The notes under the pieces are model-generated. The model did no database searches. It was not told the DNA's origin and saw only the letters and a program-made list of their open reading frames with translations. Below, piece after piece: positions 59,896 through 64,000 of a stretch of 64,000 nucleotides of DNA; positions within the stretch are counted from its first letter, which is position 1; each line of letters opens with the position of its first letter. Both the position numbers and the translations under genes were made by a program. This DNA comes from Actinomycetota bacterium (lineage in GTDB: Bacteria; Actinomycetota; Actinomycetes; Mycobacteriales; Micromonosporaceae), in assembly GCA_005885555.1 (NCBI GenBank), contig VAWN01000087.1:27884-91883 (forward strand). Reading direction: 5' to 3'.

Positions 59896-60888
59896 GTGGG
59901 CCCACGATTTCGCCGGCGCATGGGGGGTCCTTCGGGACTGGTCGCGCTGGGCATGATGACCGCTGCGCTCGCCGCGTGTGGCGAGGCGCACGCGGCACCG
60001 CCGCGGCCGCGGCCGGTTGCGGCCACCGCGGCGGCGTCCGGGCACGCCTGCCGGCGGCCGGCGGAGACCGGGACCAGCACGCTGACCCTGCGGGCCGGCG
60101 GCCGGGTGCGGGTCGCGCGGCTGCACGTGCCCCGGGGGTACCCGACGGATCGCGCGCTGCCCCTCGTGCTCAACCTGCACGGCAGCGGGTCGACCGCGGC
60201 GGTACAGGAGGCGGCCAGCCAGCTCGACCGCACCGCCGACGCGCACGGCTTCCTCGTCGTGTACCCGCAGGGCGCGCGCAAGTCCGGCACCGGTTTCTCC
60301 TGGAACATCCCCGGCACCCCGGCCTGGCAGGCCGGCGGCGCTGACGAGGCGGACTACCTCCGGCAGCTCGTCACGCTGGTCAGCGGACGGTACTGCGCCG
60401 ACGCGCGGCGGATCTACGCGACCGGGTTCTCCGGCGGTGCCCGGGAGGTGAGCGAGCTGGCCTGCGCGCCGGAGCGGGTCTTCGCGGCGGTGGCCGCCGT
60501 CGGTGGCCTGCGCGCTCCGGCACCGTGCGCGGCCGGTCCGGTACCGGTGCTCGCCATCCACGGCACCGCCGACCCGCAGAACCCGTACGACGGCCACGGC
60601 CAGGCGTACTGGACCTACAGCGTCCCGGACGCGGCCCGGCGCTGGGCACAGCACGACGGCTGCGCCGCGGCCCCGACCGTCGACACCGTGCCCGGCGCCA
60701 CGCTGACCGCCTATGGCCGGTGCCAGAGCAGCGGCGCGGTCGAGCTGTACACGCTGCCCGGCAAGGGCCACGCGTGGCCGGCCGACCGGCCCGGCGCCTT
60801 CGGGGCGAACGAGGCGATCTGGCGGTTCTTCGTCGACCACCCGCTGCCCCGGCACGGCGGGCCGGCCCGACCGCCGAAGTCGACCTGA
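59896..60888 (+). CDS. PHB-depolymerase/LpqC-like esterase lipoprotein
   Basis: 330 residues from GTG 59896, keeping an Arg-rich n-region (RFRRR) before the hydrophobic segment; ATG 59920 is a shorter option. Lipobox ALAAC (Cys about 28) predicts a membrane lipoprotein. Esterase PHB-depolymerase domain: LVLNLHGSGSTAAVQE, YATGFSGGAREVSELAC (Ser nucleophile), IHGTADPQNPYDG (Asp) and GKGHAWPADR (His), a full catalytic triad. LpqC-like family, feruloyl-esterase related. Two hairpins follow. Confidence 0.9.
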   Translation: MGPRFRRRMGGPSGLVALGMMTAALAACGEAHAAPPRPRPVAATAAASGHACRRPAETGTSTLTLRAGGRVRVARLHVPRGYPTDRALPLVLNLHGSGSTAAVQEAASQLDRTADAHGFLVVYPQGARKSGTGFSWNIPGTPAWQAGGADEADYLRQLVTLVSGRYCADARRIYATGFSGGAREVSELACAPERVFAAVAAVGGLRAPAPCAAGPVPVLAIHGTADPQNPYDGHGQAYWTYSVPDAARRWAQHDGCAAAPTVDTVPGATLTAYGRCQSSGAVELYTLPGKGHAWPADRPGAFGANEAIWRFFVDHPLPRHGGPARPPKST

Positions 60889-60897
60889 ACGAAGGGA

Positions 60898-60978
60898 CCG
60901 CCGGGCGGTCGGGGAGGGGGCCGGCCCTCCCGTGACCGCCCGGCGGCCGTCGGGTCCCGTCCGGCGAGCGCCGGACGG
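60898..60978. terminator. double hairpin terminator between convergent genes
   Basis: First 13-bp stem CCGCCGGGCGGTC / GACCGCCCGGCGG (60898-60910 and 60934-60946), then CCGTCCGGC-GAGC-GCCGGACGG (60957-60978). Serves the esterase (+) and the redox operon (-). Confidence 0.75.
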
Positions 60979-60982
60979 GGGT

Positions 60983-61702
60983 TCATCGGGACGCCCGGGT
61001 CCTCTTGAATCCGGACATCGGCAGCGACCGGCTGCGCTTCTCGCCGGGTACCTCCTCGACCGGCGCCGGTACCTCCAGGTCGTCCGGATTGAGCGCGCGG
61101 AACGCGAACGCGGCCAGCGCACCGCCACCGAAGTTGGCGATCAGGTACACCCAGATCATCGACCACGAGATCAGCCCGGCGGTGGAGACGCCGACCGCGA
61201 CGGCCGGGTTGAACACGCCGCCCGAGACGTCGCCGACGGCGATGGCCCCGGCGAGCACCGTGCCGCCGATCGCCAGCCCGTAGAACGAGTTGTTCGGATG
61301 GTCCTTGCTGGTGGCCACGTTGAGCACCACATAGGCCAGCGCGAACGTCACCAGCAGTTCGGCGACGAACGCCCCGAGCAGGTGCCGGCCGGTGACATGG
61401 AACGCCGGCCCCGGCGTCTTGTCGACGACCAGGCGCGCCAGGCCGGCCGCGACGAGCGCGCCGACCACCTGCGCCGCGATGTACGGCCCGATATCCCGGG
61501 TGGCGAGCCGGCCACGCAGCCACACCGCGACCGTGACGGCCGGGTTGTAGTGCGCGCCGGAGATGTGCCCGCCGGCGAAGACCATCGTGGTGAGCACCAG
61601 GCCGATGGCCAGCGGGGCGAGCGCGGCGCCCGACAGCACCGCGGTGCAGACCGTGAAGACCAGGAAGAAGGTACCGATGAGCTCGGTGGTGTATTTGCGC
61701 AT
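60983..61702 (-). CDS. MIP family aquaporin
   Basis: 239 residues from ATG 61702, six membrane helices and two NPA loops: GAHYNPAVTVAVW and GGVFNPAVAVGVS. A C-terminal cytosolic tail is basic (EKRSRSLPMSGFKRTRASR). Water or small neutral solute channel; in this peroxide-handling operon it may conduct hydrogen peroxide (inference). Last gene of the redox operon, 5 bases after glutaredoxin stop. Confidence 0.93.
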   Translation of the reverse strand: MRKYTTELIGTFFLVFTVCTAVLSGAALAPLAIGLVLTTMVFAGGHISGAHYNPAVTVAVWLRGRLATRDIGPYIAAQVVGALVAAGLARLVVDKTPGPAFHVTGRHLLGAFVAELLVTFALAYVVLNVATSKDHPNNSFYGLAIGGTVLAGAIAVGDVSGGVFNPAVAVGVSTAGLISWSMIWVYLIANFGGGALAAFAFRALNPDDLEVPAPVEEVPGEKRSRSLPMSGFKRTRASR

Positions 61703-61707
61703 GGCAA

Positions 61708-61938
61708 TCAGCTTGGCAGGATTTCGAGCAGGCTGGTGGGACGGAATCCGGCGACGAACTTGTCGCCGACGAAAACGGTGGGCACCATCCGGATGCCCTT
61801 CTTGATCAGCTCGTCGAGCAGGGCCGGCTGCTCGGTGGTGTTCTTCTCCTGGTACTTGACGCCCTTCTCGGAGAGCAGGGTCTTGTACTTCGCGCACAGC
61901 GGGCAGCCGGTGGCCGAGTACAGCACGACGTCGTTCAT
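61708..61938 (-). CDS. glutaredoxin-family protein
   Basis: 76 residues, ATG 61938 with AAGGGA upstream. Active site CPLC in LYSATGCPLCAKYKTLL, cis-Pro in VPTVFVGDKFVAG. The CPLC motif is typical of mycoredoxin/NrdH-like actinobacterial glutaredoxins rather than classical CPYC. Reduces disulfides with thiols or thioredoxin reductase. Confidence 0.88.
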   Translation of the reverse strand: MNDVVLYSATGCPLCAKYKTLLSEKGVKYQEKNTTEQPALLDELIKKGIRMVPTVFVGDKFVAGFRPTSLLEILPS

Positions 61939-61967
61939 CGGGGTGGTCCCTTCGGTGGTGGGTCGGG

Positions 61968-62483
61968 TCAGCAGGACAGGGCGCGTTCCGGATCGAACTG
62001 CGCGAAGGTGCGGCCGGGCGCCTTGAGCGCGGTCAGCACGCGCAGGATCTCGTCGACGGAGCGGCCCACCCGGTCGTCGTGCACGACCTCGTACCGGACC
62101 ACGCCGTCCGGGTCGATGATGAACACGCCGCGGGCGGACTGGCCGTTGCCGTCGAGTACGCCGTAGTCCCGGGAGACCACCTGGGCGCGGTCGCTGGCCA
62201 GCGGGAAGTCCAGCTTGCCGATGTGGAACTCCATCCAGGCGACGTGCGAGTACACCCCGTCGGTGCTGACCCCGAGCAGTTCGGCGTCGTGGGCGGCGAA
62301 CGCCGGTACCGCGGCGTTGAACGCCAGCACCTCGGTGGGACAGACGAAGGTGAAGTCGGCCGGGTAGAAGAACAGCACCAGCCACCGGCCCTTGTAGTCG
62401 GCCAGGGTCGCCTCGTGCTCCAGGGTGTCCAGGTCCTTGGTGGTGGTCATCCGGAAGTCCGGGGCCTGCTTACCAACCAGCAT
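61968..62483 (-). CDS. AhpC/TSA peroxiredoxin with C-terminal cysteine
   Basis: 171 residues, ATG 62483 with GAGGAGG, the ribosome binding site lying inside the thioredoxin reductase gene end. Peroxidatic Cys in FYPADFTFVCPTE, conserved Arg region ARGVFIIDPDGVVRYEVV. The only other Cys is the very last residue (RALSC), not the usual VCPANW, so the resolving cysteine is at the extreme C terminus or the enzyme acts as 1-Cys type with glutaredoxin. Reduces peroxides in the cytosol. Confidence 0.9.
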   Translation of the reverse strand: MLVGKQAPDFRMTTTKDLDTLEHEATLADYKGRWLVLFFYPADFTFVCPTEVLAFNAAVPAFAAHDAELLGVSTDGVYSHVAWMEFHIGKLDFPLASDRAQVVSRDYGVLDGNGQSARGVFIIDPDGVVRYEVVHDDRVGRSVDEILRVLTALKAPGRTFAQFDPERALSC

Positions 62484-63342
62484 GCGGTTCCTCCTCGGCG
62501 TGCATGGGGGATGACGGCTGCTCGCGGTGGGCGAGCAGCCAGCGCTCGGCGTCGATGGCCGCGGCGCAACCGGAAGCGGCAGCCGTGATGGCCTGCCGGT
62601 ACCGGGGGTCGGCGACATCTCCGGCGGCGAACACGCCGGGGACGCTGGTGGCGGTGGTACCCGACTCGGTCCACAGGAAGCCGTGGCCGTCGGTCTTCAG
62701 GTACGCCTCGAACAGGCCGCTGGCCGGCTCGTGCCCGATGGCGACGAACAGCCCGGTGACGTCGAGGTCCCGGACCGACCCGTCGTCGACGTCGCGTACC
62801 CGCACGCCGGTGACCCCGAGGTCGCCACCGAGCACCTCGTCGACCACGTACGGGGTGAGCACCTCGATGTCGCTCTCCAGCAGCGAGGCGCGCAGTGCGG
62901 CGCCGGCGCGCAACTCGGTACGGCGGTGGACCAGCGTCACGTGCGACGCGATCCGGCGCAGCGCCAGCGCCTCCTCGACGGCCGCGTCGCCGCCGCCGAC
63001 CACGGCGACCCGCTGCCCGGCGAACAGCGGACCGTCGCAGATCGCGCAGTAGCACACGCCCCGGCCGTCGTACTCGTCCTCGGACGGCAGGCCCAGCCGG
63101 CGCGACCTGGCCCCGGTCGCGATGATGACCGCGTCGGCGTGGTACGTGCGGTCGGTGGTCGTGACGGTGAACGGCGGCCCGCCGGGCTGCACCGCGGCGA
63201 CCTCGTCGGTGACCACCGTGGCGCCGAAGCTGACCGCCTGCTCGCGCATCCGGTCGGCCAGCTCGCCGCCGGGGATCCCGCCGGGGTACCCGGCCGGCCC
63301 GCCCCCGATGATCACGATTCGGGCCTGTTCCGTTGCGGTCAT
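62470..63342 (-). CDS. trxB: thioredoxin reductase with internal deletion in the FAD domain
   Basis: 290 residues. N terminus [12 protein letters not shown] is immediately followed by [22 protein letters not shown]; the normal 35-45 residues between GPAGY and this point (including the rest of the FAD Rossmann helix and GGQLxxTxEVENFPG) are absent. The remainder is intact: redox CAIC in [37 protein letters not shown] and the C-terminal [20 protein letters not shown]. The join GGGTACCCC could result from recombination between GGGTAC copies. Overlaps MCP by ATGA and peroxiredoxin by 14 bases. May be inactive, or the deletion may be an assembly error. Confidence 0.85.
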   Translation of the reverse strand: MTATEQARIVIIGGGPAGYPGGIPGGELADRMREQAVSFGATVVTDEVAAVQPGGPPFTVTTTDRTYHADAVIIATGARSRRLGLPSEDEYDGRGVCYCAICDGPLFAGQRVAVVGGGDAAVEEALALRRIASHVTLVHRRTELRAGAALRASLLESDIEVLTPYVVDEVLGGDLGVTGVRVRDVDDGSVRDLDVTGLFVAIGHEPASGLFEAYLKTDGHGFLWTESGTTATSVPGVFAAGDVADPRYRQAITAAASGCAAAIDAERWLLAHREQPSSPMHAEEEPHAGW

Positions 63343-64000
63343 CGGCGTCCGCCCGCCGAGGTCAGCGCCGTCCGCGGGGTCGCGGCGACCGCCTGGGCCA
63401 GCTCGCCGGCCGCTCCGCGGGCCAGGTCGACGGTCCGGCGCACCTGGTGCAGGTCGTCGACGGCGCTGCTCACGCTCTCGGACAGGCCGGCCACCTGGGA
63501 CTTCGCCGACTCGACCTCCTCGCTCGCGGAGTTGGCCACCTCGATCGTCGCCTCGGACAGCTCCCGTACCTCGGTGACGATCTGGTCGATCGACTCGGTG
63601 GCCGCGCGGGAGTCCTCGGCGAGCTTGCGTACCTCGCCGGCCACGACCGCGAAGCTGCGCCCGGCGTCGCCGGCGCGGGCCGCCTCGATGGTGGCGTTGA
63701 GCGCCAGCAGGTTCGTCTGCGATGCGATCTTGCGGATCGTGCCGACCATGGCGGAGATCCGGTCGGAGATGTCGCCCAGCTCGGAGACCTGGCCGAGGAT
63801 CTGGAAGATCACCGAGCGGAGCACGTCGAGCCGGGCCTGCGCGTCGGCGACGGTACCGGCGAAGCTGGTCAGCCCACCGACAGCCGCGCCGAGCCGGTCC
63901 ACGCACTCGGTGAAGTACCGGTCCGCACCGGCCTCGGCGGCCCGGCCGCGCAGTTCGTCCAGTACCTCTTCCAGTTGGGCGATGGCCTCCAGGAACCGGT
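63339..64000 (-). CDS. MCP-type signalling protein, C-terminal part
   Basis: Open to the right edge (N terminus outside). Methyl-accepting hairpin tip: [48 protein letters not shown], followed by a helical return arm, no membrane segment in this part. The visible N-terminal piece (residues about 1-35 of what is seen) is helical and charged. Couples to the thioredoxin reductase by ATGA overlap, which is unusual for a chemoreceptor and suggests it senses redox or oxygen. Coupling partner CheA/CheW are not seen. Confidence 0.85.
   Translation of the reverse strand, partial: RFLEAIAQLEEVLDELRGRAAEAGADRYFTECVDRLGAAVGGLTSFAGTVADAQARLDVLRSVIFQILGQVSELGDISDRISAMVGTIRKIASQTNLLALNATIEAARAGDAGRSFAVVAGEVRKLAEDSRAATESIDQIVTEVRELSEATIEVANSASEEVESAKSQVAGLSESVSSAVDDLHQVRRTVDLARGAAGELAQAVAATPRTALTSAGGRR

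Overview
The window is about 72% G+C, with actinobacterial codon use, many GTG starts and many genes that appear leaderless (a TANNNT-type -10 box about 6-8 bases before the start codon). With Tat/Sec-secreted glycoside hydrolases, LppU/SCO3897-type, DUF6529, DUF3311, DUF4153 and PadR/HAAS genes this points to a filamentous actinomycete, most likely Micromonosporaceae. That placement is inference; no rRNA or other marker is present. No CRISPR array, complete insertion sequence, prophage or classical biosynthetic cluster was seen.

Layout. 1-6.7 kb: end of a ROK sugar kinase, a DUF6529 membrane protein, a FadR-type GntR regulator, an alpha/beta hydrolase, a translationally coupled SPFH/GYF_2 + zinc-ribbon membrane pair, an acetamidase/formamidase and a 38-residue membrane peptide. 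6.7-12.1 kb: dnaG with a coupled small protein, then a three-gene ABC exporter (ATPase + two permeases). 12.3-14.5 kb: two tRNA genes, a HTH/PIN toxin-antitoxin module and a decayed stretch holding an orphan C-terminal piece of ribosomal protein L6. 14.5-24.4 kb: secreted GH29 fucosidase, DUF4188/MerR pair, small secreted or membrane proteins, a large cell-surface protein, an Rsm22-type methyltransferase and a DUF4157 (eCIS-core) + OmpA protein. 24.4-32 kb: sodium:solute symporter + DUF3311 divergent from a two-component system, a PhyH dioxygenase divergent from a shortened AraC regulator, and a GH3 glucosidase. 32-38 kb: GNAT acetyltransferase, a TrpE-TrpG fusion preceded by a trp-type leader peptide and attenuator, and a large secreted S8-like protease lacking the usual catalytic His motif. 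38.5-50.8 kb: flavin reductase, ArfB-type rescue factor, BNR-repeat secreted protein, DUF1206/DAG-kinase pair, double-PAP2 phosphatase, Tat-exported GH95 fucosidase, CoA-transferase and DUF4153 protein. 50.8-60.9 kb: GH97, a two-gene ABC exporter, small secreted proteins, PadR with a HAAS-membrane-sigma4 fusion, a phospholipase D and a PHB-depolymerase-like lipoprotein. 61-64 kb: a compact minus-strand redox operon (MCP-type receptor, thioredoxin reductase, peroxiredoxin, glutaredoxin, aquaporin).

How it fits together. Saprophytic glycan use is the clearest theme: GH29, GH95, GH97, GH3 and a BNR protein are all exported, and three of the four GH promoters have their own strong palindrome at the -35/-10 region, suggesting separate LacI/GntR-type control. 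The PadR gene and the distant DUF4153 gene share the same 12-bp AT-rich box, in opposite orientation, inside their promoters, suggesting a small PadR regulon. The terminal redox operon couples a receptor gene by an ATGA overlap to peroxide-handling genes, but its thioredoxin reductase lacks about 40 residues of the FAD-binding region. Window-wide oddities are a dispersed 13-bp palindrome (GTCCACWGTGGAC) and a striking excess of GGTACC.
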